From Jejuia sp049889775 (lineage in GTDB: Bacteria; Bacteroidota; Bacteroidia; Flavobacteriales; Flavobacteriaceae): 64,000 bases of DNA. The notes beneath the pieces are model-generated. The model saw only the letters and a list, made by a program, of their open reading frames with translations, had not been told where the DNA came from and ran no database searches. The DNA lies in contig JBMHCT010000011.1 of the NCBI GenBank assembly GCA_049889775.1, positions 186,001-250,000 on the forward strand, written 5' to 3'. Made by a program: the position numbers and the translations under genes. Below, in pieces: positions 44,211 through 53,442 of the stretch (positions are counted from its first letter, which is position 1; each line of letters begins with the position of its first letter).

Positions 44211-45713
44211 TTAGGTTAATAAGTCTTTAACTACATGACCGTGTACATCAGTTAGTCTGTAGCGTCTACCTTGGTGTTTAAATGTTAAACGCTCATGGTC
44301 AATACCTAGTAAATGTAGTAAAGTAGCGTGAAAATCATGTACATGAACAGGATCTTTAGTTACGTTATAGCTAAAGTCGTCAGTTTCACCATAGGAAAAA
44401 CCAGGTTTTACTCCAGCCCCAGCCATCCACATGGTGAAAGCTTTTGGATGATGATCTCTACCGTAATTTGTTTTGGTTAATTGTCCTTGAGAATACACGG
44501 TTCTACCAAATTCGCCACCCCAAATAACAAGTGTGTCATCTAGCATACCACGTTGCTTTAAATCTTTTAATAATGCGGCTGTAGCTTTATCTGTTTGTCT
44601 TGCTTTGTTTTTAACACCGCCTGGACAACTGATATGCTGATCCCAACCTTGGTGGTACAATTGCACAAATTTCACACCTTTTTCCAAAAGTTTTCTTGCC
44701 ATTAAACAGTTAGCGGCATAGGTGCCTGCATCTTTACTGTCTTTTCCGTACATCTCGAATATATGCTCTGGTTCGTCCGAGGTATCAGTGACTTCTGGAA
44801 TAGACGTTTGCATTCTAAAAGCCATTTCATACTGGGTCATTCTTGCTTGAATTTCAGGGTCGCCATAGGCATCATGTTGAATAGAATTTAGTTTGTCCAA
44901 ATAGTCCAACATTTTTTTGCGATCATTTCCATCGTAATTGTCTGGGTTGTTCAGGTAAAGAACAGGGTCCTTTCCAGATCTAAATTGCACACCTTGATGT
45001 TCTGTTGGTAAAAATCCATTACCCCATAAACCTGCTTTTAGAGGCTGACCTTTTCCGTTTTTTGAAATTAAAGTGATAAATGTAGGAAGGTTATCATTAT
45101 CAGAGCCTAACCCATAACTCAACCAAGAGCCTATCGAAGGTCGCCCAGGCAATTGGTGTCCTGTTTGCATAAAAGTAACAGCAGGAGTGTGATTGATTTG
45201 ATCGGTTTGCATAGATTTAATAAAGCAGATATCATCAACCATTTCAGATAAATGAGGCATTAATTCACTTACCCAGGCGCGAGATTCACCATGTTGCTTA
45301 AAATTAAATAATGATGGTGCAATTGGTAACGTGCTTTGGCTTCCGCTCATACCAGTAAGTCGTTGCCCTTGCATAACAGATTCTGGTAAATCTTTCCCAA
45401 ACATATCTACCAATTTTGGCTTGTAATCAAATAGGTCTAACTGAGATGGGCCACCACTTTGAAATAAATAAATAATGCGCTTTGCCTTTGGTAAATGATG
45501 CGGTAACCCTAATTTATTTCTAGTGAAGGCATCAACAGAATTACTCGAATTTCCTATAGAGGCCCAAGCCTTTTCTGAGTTTAATAGGCTTCCTAAGGCG
45601 ATAGCGCCCAATCCTAAAGAGGTCTTCTTTAAAAAATGCCTTCTATCTATTTGTTTTTCTACCTTTTGGAAGTCTTTGTTATTAGATCTTAAAGTATCGT
45701 GATGATCGCACAT
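44211..45713 (-). CDS. DUF1501-family Tat-exported protein
   Basis: The 500-residue protein has a twin-arginine motif in DRRHFLKKTSLGLGAIALGS and the DUF1501 sulfatase-like fold motifs: KRIIYLFQSGGPSQLDLFDYK at the start (here KRIIYLFQSGG and PSQLDLFDYK), VIWGGEFGRT, and the closing DFHATLLHLLGIDHERLTF. DUF1501 proteins almost always travel with DUF1549/DUF1553 proteins, as here (12-bp gap). The partnership is well known from planctomycetes, but its chemistry is unknown. A role in modifying sulfated sugars is inferred from the flanking sulfatases. Confidence 0.82.
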   Translation of the reverse strand: MCDHHDTLRSNNKDFQKVEKQIDRRHFLKKTSLGLGAIALGSLLNSEKAWASIGNSSNSVDAFTRNKLGLPHHLPKAKRIIYLFQSGGPSQLDLFDYKPKLVDMFGKDLPESVMQGQRLTGMSGSQSTLPIAPSLFNFKQHGESRAWVSELMPHLSEMVDDICFIKSMQTDQINHTPAVTFMQTGHQLPGRPSIGSWLSYGLGSDNDNLPTFITLISKNGKGQPLKAGLWGNGFLPTEHQGVQFRSGKDPVLYLNNPDNYDGNDRKKMLDYLDKLNSIQHDAYGDPEIQARMTQYEMAFRMQTSIPEVTDTSDEPEHIFEMYGKDSKDAGTYAANCLMARKLLEKGVKFVQLYHQGWDQHISCPGGVKNKARQTDKATAALLKDLKQRGMLDDTLVIWGGEFGRTVYSQGQLTKTNYGRDHHPKAFTMWMAGAGVKPGFSYGETDDFSYNVTKDPVHVHDFHATLLHLLGIDHERLTFKHQGRRYRLTDVHGHVVKDLLT

Positions 45714-45725
45714 GATATACTTGTT

Positions 45726-48700
45726 TTATCGTTTTGTTATAAAAGCATCAGAATTTATAATCGTTGATGCTACTACTGCATTTGCCGCTACTAAAGCAAT
45801 GTCGTCATTAGGGTCTATTTTATCCTCCCCAATGCTAATCCAACCTTGCGCTTTAGCTTTATTTTGTTTGAATTTTTCTAATTCAGAGTTTTGTAAGTGA
45901 CTAAGAATAGCCAATTCATCTTGTTTTATAGTTCTTCCGGTAAGCTTTTTATAAGTTTTAGAAATTCCTTCACCTATACTATCATACTCTGTCATATTTT
46001 TGCCTAATACTCTTGCTGCCTCGATAAATGTGGGATCGTTGAGTAGAACTAATGCTTGTAAAGGAGTATTTGTTTCTTGTCTTCGTGTAGTACAAAGATC
46101 TCGTGATGGAACATCAAATGTTGAAATTGTTGGGTGAGGTACAGCACGTTTCCATATAGTGTACATACTTCTTCTGTATAGTTCTTCACCTTCACCTTGA
46201 GGATATGTGTCTCCTGTAACACGCCATAATCCAGGAGGTTGATAAGGATGTACACTTTCTCCACCAATAGTTTCATTTAATAAACCAGATGCGTATAATA
46301 CATTGTCTCTAAGCATTTCACCAGATAAACGCTTGGACGGACCTCTAGCCAAGAGCCTATTTTCACCATCTATTTCCATTAATTCTTCGCTGGCTATACT
46401 ACTTTGTTGGTAGGTATTAGAAAGCATGATTAGTTTGTGAAGTGCCTTTACATCCCATCCAGATTCAATAAATTGTATCGCTAACCAATCCAAAAGTTTT
46501 GGGTGTGATGGTAATTCACCTTGATTACCAAAATCTTCAGCTGTTTTCACAATGCCAGTGCCAAATATATTTTGCCAGTAACGATTTACTGTTACTCGAG
46601 CTGTTAAAGGGTTATCCGGATGTGTTATCCATTTTGCTAGCCCAATTCTGTTTTTCTCGAATTCTTCAGGAAAAGCAAATATTTCTTCGGGTGTATTGGG
46701 GAAAACAGAATCGGTAGGAGAATCGTATTGTCCTCTATCTAATATGTATGCTTGTCTTGGTTCTGGCGTTTCCTTCATTATCATAATTTGCTTTACCTTA
46801 TCGGTACTATCAGCCAAAACCAATCTTTCTTTTTCTAATTTATCTAAGAGCCTATTGTAAGGCTTGGAATTGACAGATAAATAATAGTTTGAGAGCATCT
46901 GTTTTTCGTTACCAGTTAAGCTAGAAGGGGATTTTTGCTTAATTGCATCTAATAATTCAGAATTTGAAATCTGCATCACCTCAATTTCGGTAAGTTCTTT
47001 TTCAAAAACCATTAAATTGTCAACTACGGCACCTCTTATACCTTTGCCTCGCCAAACAGCACCAATTCGTAAACCAGGTTCTATAATAGGGCTGTTTTCA
47101 TATAATTGTAATCCGTGAAAAATGATGTCTTTATACAAATTGTCAAAAACTGTTTTGGTTTTGAGCTTTTTTCCATCCGTGTAAATGGAAACACCATTTG
47201 CTTTACTAGTACCGTCATAGGTCATAGTTAACTGCACCCATTTTTCTTTAGGTACATTTTCTAAAGATTCTACAACAATAGCGTTATCTGGCCATACGTG
47301 AGCTAATAGTACTTCTAATTTATTGTCTTTTAATTTTAAGTGATATCCCCTAAAACAATGTAATTCAGGACTGTTCATTTTATGAAAAATAACGCCAGTT
47401 TCTAAATCTTCAGGAATAAAAACATCAATAGCAATAGAGAAGGCCTCCGCTCTTTGATAAATACCCATTTTATCAAGATCTAACCATGTGTCGCCATCCA
47501 TATAAAGGCCTTTGCCATTAGCACCTTTTTTGAAAACTGCAGGTTCATTTTTCGCAAACTGTTGACGCATTTGCACTTTATGTTTACCATTGCCGCCAAC
47601 AGCATTTATTAATTTTTCATTATCAAAATTGAATTCTGCCACTAGTTTACTGGGTTTTCTGGCCGAGGGAATAGATTTATATTCTTCATTAGAAATCCAG
47701 TTTTCTGCCTTTTTATTTTCTGTAACTATTGTGTTTTCTAAAGCACTCTCAGTGTCATCAACTAACGTTTCTAAATAAGCCAAAACTTTTTCCTGCTCGT
47801 CCGTAGGCATCATCATTGCAGGTACTGGAGTTGCATTATCCCAAGAAATTAAACCTGTTTCATCAACATTATTAAAGAAACTAAACATTTCATAATAATT
47901 TTTCTGTGAAATAGGATCATACTTATGGTCGTGACATTTAGCACATTCCATGGTTAAGCCTAAAAATCCTTGACCCATAACATGTGACCTATCTGCCACA
48001 TATTCTACACGAAATTCTTCATCAATAATTCCACCCTCCATATTTTGAGGGTGAAGCCTATTAAACGTAGTGGCTAGTTTTTGCTCTCTTGTTGCGTTGG
48101 GAAGCATATCACCAGCAATTTGCCATAGAATGAATTTATCATAAGACATATTCTCGTTGAAAGATTCGATCACCCAATCTCGCCATGGTGAAACGTCTCT
48201 GTATCTATCAACGCTATAACCATGGGTGTCAGCATATCGTGCTAGATCCATCCAATCTAAAGCGCGCTGTTCACCATATTTTTCTGAAGCTAATAATCTG
48301 TCTATTTGCTTTTCGAAAGCGTTTGGAGAATCATCCTTTAAAAATGCATCAATTTCCTCAAGAGTTGGCTGTAAACCTGTTAAGTCTAATGAAGCTCTTC
48401 TAAGTAAAGTTTCTTTATCCGCTTTCTTGGATAATGTTAAATTCATTGGTTCAAGCTTAGCCAAGACGAAGTTATCAATAGGGTTGACTGCTTGAGCCTT
48501 GTTCTTGATTTTGGGGATTTCATGAGATTCGGGTTTAATAAAAGCCCAATGATCCTTATACTCTGCGCCATCTTCAATCCACTTTACTAAAACCGCTTTT
48601 TCATAATCACTTAAAGTCAGATGCGATTCCTTTTCAGGCATGATTAAACTAGGATCCTCGGTCATGATGCGATGAAAAAATTCACTCTTCTCAAGATTTC

Positions 48701-48965
48701 CTGGTTTAATGGCTACTTTACCTGGGTTTTCGGGCAATTCAGCATAAGCAGCTTCTGCAGAATGTAATTGAAGTCCTGCTTTTATATTACCCGCATCAGG
48801 TCCGTGACATAAGTAACATTTGTCCGAAAGGATAGGTTTTACATGTTGGTTGAAATCAAGTTGTTTTGGTAATTTTTCGTATTCCACATAAACAGGCTCA
48901 GGTAGATTAGGTCCACCACAAGCGCATAATATTACCATCCCAATTAAAAGGAAATAAAATCTCAT
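45726..48965 (-). CDS. DUF1549/DUF1553 cytochrome-domain lipoprotein with inserted LamG-like domain
   Basis: The 1079-residue lipoprotein (GMVILCACGGPN) has an N-terminal planctomycete cytochrome domain (LSDKCYLCHGPDAG), a DUF1549 domain (RRASLDLTGLQPTLEEIDAF, and CAKCHDHKYDPIS as a second CxxCH), a central concanavalin-like LamG domain (about 430-660) and a C-terminal DUF1553 domain (NPLTARVTVNRYWQNIFGTG, TRRQETNTPLQALVLLNDPTF). It starts a minus-strand operon with the DUF1501, propeller and cytochrome/LRR genes. The two haem sites suggest redox activity on the cell surface or in the periplasm. The reaction is unknown. Confidence 0.85.
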   Translation of the reverse strand: MRFYFLLIGMVILCACGGPNLPEPVYVEYEKLPKQLDFNQHVKPILSDKCYLCHGPDAGNIKAGLQLHSAEAAYAELPENPGKVAIKPGNLEKSEFFHRIMTEDPSLIMPEKESHLTLSDYEKAVLVKWIEDGAEYKDHWAFIKPESHEIPKIKNKAQAVNPIDNFVLAKLEPMNLTLSKKADKETLLRRASLDLTGLQPTLEEIDAFLKDDSPNAFEKQIDRLLASEKYGEQRALDWMDLARYADTHGYSVDRYRDVSPWRDWVIESFNENMSYDKFILWQIAGDMLPNATREQKLATTFNRLHPQNMEGGIIDEEFRVEYVADRSHVMGQGFLGLTMECAKCHDHKYDPISQKNYYEMFSFFNNVDETGLISWDNATPVPAMMMPTDEQEKVLAYLETLVDDTESALENTIVTENKKAENWISNEEYKSIPSARKPSKLVAEFNFDNEKLINAVGGNGKHKVQMRQQFAKNEPAVFKKGANGKGLYMDGDTWLDLDKMGIYQRAEAFSIAIDVFIPEDLETGVIFHKMNSPELHCFRGYHLKLKDNKLEVLLAHVWPDNAIVVESLENVPKEKWVQLTMTYDGTSKANGVSIYTDGKKLKTKTVFDNLYKDIIFHGLQLYENSPIIEPGLRIGAVWRGKGIRGAVVDNLMVFEKELTEIEVMQISNSELLDAIKQKSPSSLTGNEKQMLSNYYLSVNSKPYNRLLDKLEKERLVLADSTDKVKQIMIMKETPEPRQAYILDRGQYDSPTDSVFPNTPEEIFAFPEEFEKNRIGLAKWITHPDNPLTARVTVNRYWQNIFGTGIVKTAEDFGNQGELPSHPKLLDWLAIQFIESGWDVKALHKLIMLSNTYQQSSIASEELMEIDGENRLLARGPSKRLSGEMLRDNVLYASGLLNETIGGESVHPYQPPGLWRVTGDTYPQGEGEELYRRSMYTIWKRAVPHPTISTFDVPSRDLCTTRRQETNTPLQALVLLNDPTFIEAARVLGKNMTEYDSIGEGISKTYKKLTGRTIKQDELAILSHLQNSELEKFKQNKAKAQGWISIGEDKIDPNDDIALVAANAVVASTIINSDAFITKR

Positions 48966-49121
48966 ACCGTAATTTAACTTTAATGTCTGCTATTGAGGCA
49001 AAGTTATATGTAAAGTTTAAAAAAATCTTGTTGAAATCAGACTTAAAAATATACATTTCCGATACGAATTCATATTTTAGTATTTTGTATTAATTATTTT
49101 TACCAATGCGAGTTATTAATT
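48966..49121. promoter_or_regulatory. Divergent promoter region: redox block / AraC pair
   Basis: 156 bp between the start of the DUF1549 gene (minus) and the first AraC gene (plus). It must hold both promoters and is the likely binding target of the AraC pair. No clear direct repeat was identified by eye. Confidence 0.5.
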
Positions 49122-49994
49122 ATGAATGAATTGATTCAGTCTATTAGATTAAGTTTACTCCATGCTGGGTATGATAAACTTGATAATAATTGGAATTATA
49201 AAAATGTAATTAGTCCTTTTGTTCGATTATTTTTGATTACAAAGGGTAATGCGGTGCTTAATTTCACAAATCAGACATTCAATTTAAGTCCTGGTAATTT
49301 ATATCTTATTCCAAGTTACCTGTATAATAGCTATCGGTGTGACACTTATCATGAGCAATATTATGTAGGTTTTTTTGAAGAAATACAACTAGGAACTTCT
49401 ATTTTCAATGTCAAACAGTTTAATTGTCAAGTGGCCGCTTCTCAAAATGATTACGATCTTTTTAAACGATTATTAGAAATTCATCCAAATAAAAAGGTAA
49501 CCGATTCTAACCCTAAAACCTATATTAACAATAGACCTTTTGAGTTTAATATAGGTGAAGGTTTAGCCCTGAATTATGATATTGAAACACAAGGTATTTT
49601 ATCTATTTTACTGTCTAGGTTTTTGAACAATACAAATGTGATTAACGAGACCAATGCGTTTGAGGGTGATTTAAATAAAGTTCTAATTTATATATCTAAA
49701 CATTTACAAGAGCCCTTGTCTATTAAATTTTTAGCTGCCTATTGTAATGTAAGTCCAGACCATTTCACAAGAAGCTTTAATTCAAAATTTGGGATAACCC
49801 CCAATAAATATATTCAGATAAAACGCATTGAACGTGCCCAAGTGTTATTGTTGACAACGAAAGATTCCTTGGAGAAAATAGCCTTGGATGTTGGGATGCC
49901 AAATATGTCCTACTTTTCTAGAAAATTTAAGGAAATGATAGGGGTTGGCCCAGGAGCTTTCAGGAAAAACCAATTTAAAAAGCGTAATATCTAA
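49122..49994 (+). CDS. AraC-family transcriptional regulator 1
   Basis: The 290-residue regulator has an N-terminal cupin-like effector domain (FNLSPGNLYLIPSYLYNSY) and a C-terminal double HTH (about 185-285: LSIKFLAAYCNVSPDHFTRS, then LEKIALDVGMPNMSYFSRKF). It is paralogous to the next gene, with which it shares a TAATG stop/start overlap. It is divergent from the redox operon and upstream of a sulfatase on the other strand, so it probably controls sulfated-sugar genes. Confidence 0.88.
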   Translation: MNELIQSIRLSLLHAGYDKLDNNWNYKNVISPFVRLFLITKGNAVLNFTNQTFNLSPGNLYLIPSYLYNSYRCDTYHEQYYVGFFEEIQLGTSIFNVKQFNCQVAASQNDYDLFKRLLEIHPNKKVTDSNPKTYINNRPFEFNIGEGLALNYDIETQGILSILLSRFLNNTNVINETNAFEGDLNKVLIYISKHLQEPLSIKFLAAYCNVSPDHFTRSFNSKFGITPNKYIQIKRIERAQVLLLTTKDSLEKIALDVGMPNMSYFSRKFKEMIGVGPGAFRKNQFKKRNI

Positions 49995-50857
49995 TGATTA
50001 ATCAATTTCAATCCCTAAATCTAGATTTACTTCATGTAGGTTATGCCGAGTTGGATCATAATTGGAATTTTGATAATGTCGTTAGTCCATTTTCTAGGCT
50101 ATACTTAATTACAGAAGGTGAAGCATTTGTGTATTACAGAAATACCAAACTAAAATTAAAATCGGGGCATTTATACCTCATCCCTAGTTTTACTTATAGT
50201 AGCTATAAATGTGAAACATATCATAACCAATATTATTTAAGCTTTTTTGAAACACTGGGAAAGGATATGTCAATTTATAATGCAGTACATTTTGATTATG
50301 AAGTACAGGCTTCAGAACTCGATAAAGTTTACTTTGACCGTTTGTTAGAATTACATCCGAAAAGGGATTTAAAAAACAACAACCCTGAAAAGTATGATAA
50401 CTATCCAGCTTTGATGGAGATTACAAAACGAAATGAAAATATTTCAGCAGATAAGCTTTTGGAAACACAAGGTATTTTGAAAGTTTTGTTGTCTCGATTT
50501 ATTGTGGGAAAAGCTGAATCTACTGATAAAAGAAAAATTAAACTTAATGGGATTTTACATTATATTTCTGAGCACCTTCATGAAAATATTAGTGTAAGTC
50601 AGTTGGCAAACTTTTGCCATTTAAGTACAGATCATTTTTCGAGAAGTTTTGAGGCTTCTTTTGGTATAAGACCTAATAAATATATTCAGTTAAGACGTGT
50701 AGAACGCGCGCAAGCATTACTTGTGACGACTAATCATTCTTTGAGAGAAATAGCACAAGTTGTAGGTTTTGGAAATGTATCTTACTTTTCTAGAACTTTT
50801 AAGGATATTAGCAATAAAACACCAAATCAATTTAGATCGGATAATAAAACTAACTAG
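49994..50857 (+). CDS. AraC-family transcriptional regulator 2
   Basis: The 287-residue regulator matches its upstream neighbour throughout (LDLLHVGYAELDHNWNFDNV against LSLLHAGYDKLDNNWNYKNV), including the cupin-like domain and the C-terminal HTH (ISVSQLANFCHLSTDHFSRS). It is a tandem duplicate that has diverged. Its start overlaps the previous stop by one base, and its stop overlaps the converging sulfatase stop by 8 bp. The pair may form a heterodimer or respond to two related ligands. Confidence 0.88.
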   Translation: MINQFQSLNLDLLHVGYAELDHNWNFDNVVSPFSRLYLITEGEAFVYYRNTKLKLKSGHLYLIPSFTYSSYKCETYHNQYYLSFFETLGKDMSIYNAVHFDYEVQASELDKVYFDRLLELHPKRDLKNNNPEKYDNYPALMEITKRNENISADKLLETQGILKVLLSRFIVGKAESTDKRKIKLNGILHYISEHLHENISVSQLANFCHLSTDHFSRSFEASFGIRPNKYIQLRRVERAQALLVTTNHSLREIAQVVGFGNVSYFSRTFKDISNKTPNQFRSDNKTN

Positions 50858-52364
50858 TGTATTTATTATGAATGTGAGTAATATCTAAAGTGTCATTCAT
50901 TTGTTTTTGAAGTTCCAATAAGTCTTTAAACAAATCTTGTATAGTTTTAAGATAAGCAGGATTAGTAGAAAGATCATTCATTTCTTCAGGATCATTTTTC
51001 AGATCAAATAGAAGTGTCTTTTCAATATCAGGATATACTATTAACTTAAAACCATTTTTTCTAATCATTCGTTGTTTGTCTCTATAGCCATTGTAAATGG
51101 CTTCGTACCCACTTTTTTTTCTTTTGCCAGTTGCTAAATCCAGAACACTATTAAAGAACACGTACTCAGGTTTTTCTACACCAGCCAGTTCTAAACTTGT
51201 TGCCATAGCGTCTTGTAAATAGATGTCTTCTGTAATTTTTTGATTTTTCGGAATATCTGGGCCAACAATCATAAAGGGAGCACGAATACTGTGGTCAAAT
51301 TGCGACTGCTTACCTAACAATCCATGTTTGCCCATTGCTAAGCCATGATCCGCGGTAAAAATAATATAGGTATTGTCCATTTTACCTGTTGCTTCAAGTC
51401 TGTCTAAAATTTTTCCAATTTGAACATCTAAATGTGTAATTATAGCATAATATTCCTGAATATGCTTTTTAGTAGCATATTCAGTTCTTGGGAAAGGCGC
51501 TAGCGCTTCATCTCTAACATTTCTACCTGAGGCCATACCATTTCTATAGGGGTAAACAGGTAGCCAGCTTTCTGGTAAGCTAATATTTTCAACAGGGTAT
51601 TTGTCTATGAATTCTTGAGGCGCTTGTCGCGGATCATGCGGTGCATTGAACGCTAAATACATGAAAAACGGACTTTCACTTTTTTCTGCTTGTTCAATAA
51701 AACTTAAAGCATCATCTTTCAAAACCTCACTCCAATGTTTACCACCTTCCCAAAAACCACCAAATTTCATATCGGTTGGTGACCAAGTCGTGTCATTTTC
51801 ATTTAGCGGCCTGTTGTAGCCTACAGGCATAAAACCTGCTGGATCCGCATCAGTATCAACAATTTCTTTAAACTTTTTCACCATTTTACCATGTTCCCAT
51901 GCATCATTTGGCATTCCTGGGCGAATATGTCTTACATTTTGAAAAACGCTATCTGCTTTTGCATCCACATGCCATTTTCCAGTCATATAGGTGTCATAGC
52001 CTGCACTTTCCATTAATTTCCCCCAAGTTTTATCAAACTCTTTATTTTGAGACCAATTTTTTCTGAATGCGTTCACATCCCAAACGCTACGCCCCGAAAT
52101 TATCATTGCCCTTGAGGCAGCACAAATTGCACCGCTCCAAGCTCCCATATTATAGGCATGTGTAAAAGTTGTCCCATTATTTACCAATCTATCTAAATTG
52201 GGTGTTTCAATTGCTTCATTACCTAATGCGTTTATGGCAGAATAGGTCATGTCATCGGCAAAAATGAAAACTACATTGGGTTTATTTAGGCTGTCAATGT
52301 CTTTTTTACAGCCTAAAACAAGTAGGATGACTGCAATTGAAATAATGAGTTTAGTGTTTTGCAT
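50850..52364 (-). CDS. S1-family sulfatase, lipoprotein
   Basis: The 504-residue lipoprotein (IAVILLVLGCKKD) carries an active-site motif ICAASRAMIISG (Cys about 81), the C-x-A-x-R form of the formylglycine site rather than C-x-P-x-R. NVVFIFADDMTYSAIN and YMTGKWHVDAKAD are the other expected metal-site and core motifs. Size and the QAPQEFID segment resemble choline-sulfatase-like/iduronate-type S1 members. It should act on a different sulfated position or substrate than the other two sulfatases. It is divergent from the esterase gene at 52505. Confidence 0.87.
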   Translation of the reverse strand: MQNTKLIISIAVILLVLGCKKDIDSLNKPNVVFIFADDMTYSAINALGNEAIETPNLDRLVNNGTTFTHAYNMGAWSGAICAASRAMIISGRSVWDVNAFRKNWSQNKEFDKTWGKLMESAGYDTYMTGKWHVDAKADSVFQNVRHIRPGMPNDAWEHGKMVKKFKEIVDTDADPAGFMPVGYNRPLNENDTTWSPTDMKFGGFWEGGKHWSEVLKDDALSFIEQAEKSESPFFMYLAFNAPHDPRQAPQEFIDKYPVENISLPESWLPVYPYRNGMASGRNVRDEALAPFPRTEYATKKHIQEYYAIITHLDVQIGKILDRLEATGKMDNTYIIFTADHGLAMGKHGLLGKQSQFDHSIRAPFMIVGPDIPKNQKITEDIYLQDAMATSLELAGVEKPEYVFFNSVLDLATGKRKKSGYEAIYNGYRDKQRMIRKNGFKLIVYPDIEKTLLFDLKNDPEEMNDLSTNPAYLKTIQDLFKDLLELQKQMNDTLDITHIHNKYTS

Positions 52365-52504
52365 GTTGGTTTAATGTGACTTCAAATTTAAACTTACTTT
52401 CAAATTTTATTGTACATATATGGTTTATAAAACATAACAAATGTATGGTAACTAATTTAGATGTTTACTTCAATATTTGTATTTTGTGCTTATAAGGACA
52501 TGGA

Positions 52505-53419
52505 ATGAAGATGAAATTTTTAACTATATTATTCTTTACAATTTTTATAGAATTTGGTTTTAGTCAAATGGAAGAAATTGTGCTTTGGGAAGATTTTATG
52601 CCAAATGCAAAACAGTCAGATGAGAGGGAAATAATAGACAAGTTAGATATTATTAAAATTTCAAAAGTACAAACACCTACACTAAAACCATTTTTAGTAC
52701 CTGAAAGAATGGCTACAGGTAAAGCCGTTATAATTTGTCCAGGTGGAGGTTATGGCATGTTGGCTTACGATTGGGAAGGTACCGAAATTGCCAAATGGTT
52801 TAATGCAAGAGGTATCTCAGCTTTTGTTTTAAAATATAGATTGCCAAATTCCAAGTCTATCTTAAAACGATACGAGGCTCCTTTACAAGATGCCCAAAGA
52901 GCAATAAGGATTATAAGATGCAATGCAAAAAAATGGGCTATTAATAAAGAGCAAATTGGTGTGATAGGATTTTCAGCAGGAGGGCATCTTGCAGCTACCT
53001 TGGGAACACAATTTGATTATGAGATTTATGAAAAGGATAATAAGATTGATCTTGAAAGCGCAAAACCAAATTTTATGATGCTCATTTACCCAGTTATATC
53101 TATGCAATTTCCAATAACTCACCAAGGTTCAAGATTAAATTTATTAGGTGATAATCCAAATCAAGCATTAATTGATCAATTTTCAAATGAGTTACATGTC
53201 AACTCCAATACCCCAAAAACATTTATTGTGCATTCTACAGATGATAAAGCTGTTCCTGTAGAAAATAGTTTAGCTTTTTATAAAGCACTAAAAAAAGCTG
53301 ATGTTGAAGTAGAAATGCATATCTATGCAAAAGGAGGTCACGGTTATGGCTTAGCAACTGGAACACCGCATTTGAGTACTTGGACAGACCGACTTGCACA
53401 GTGGTTGAACAATTTTTAA
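52505..53419 (+). CDS. Secreted alpha/beta hydrolase (acetylxylan-esterase/BD-FAE-like)
   Basis: The 304-residue protein has a signal peptide (FLTILFFTIFIEFGFSQ), an oxyanion-type CPGGGYGMLA motif, nucleophile GFSAGGHLAATLG (Ser about 157), Asp in HSTDDKAVP and His in GGHGYGLA. It fits the hormone-sensitive-lipase/acetyl-esterase group that deacylates plant or algal glycans. It is divergent from the sulfatase and shares a short 140-bp region with it. Whether it works on the same glycan is unknown. Confidence 0.8.
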   Translation: MKMKFLTILFFTIFIEFGFSQMEEIVLWEDFMPNAKQSDEREIIDKLDIIKISKVQTPTLKPFLVPERMATGKAVIICPGGGYGMLAYDWEGTEIAKWFNARGISAFVLKYRLPNSKSILKRYEAPLQDAQRAIRIIRCNAKKWAINKEQIGVIGFSAGGHLAATLGTQFDYEIYEKDNKIDLESAKPNFMMLIYPVISMQFPITHQGSRLNLLGDNPNQALIDQFSNELHVNSNTPKTFIVHSTDDKAVPVENSLAFYKALKKADVEVEMHIYAKGGHGYGLATGTPHLSTWTDRLAQWLNNF

Positions 53420-53442
53420 ATTTACTCTCCAAATCCTTCATT

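Noticed and set aside
53380..53442. ATG start at 53380 for the coiled-coil gene
   Set aside because: It overlaps the end of the esterase gene and lacks a signal peptide, while TTG 53443 starts one.
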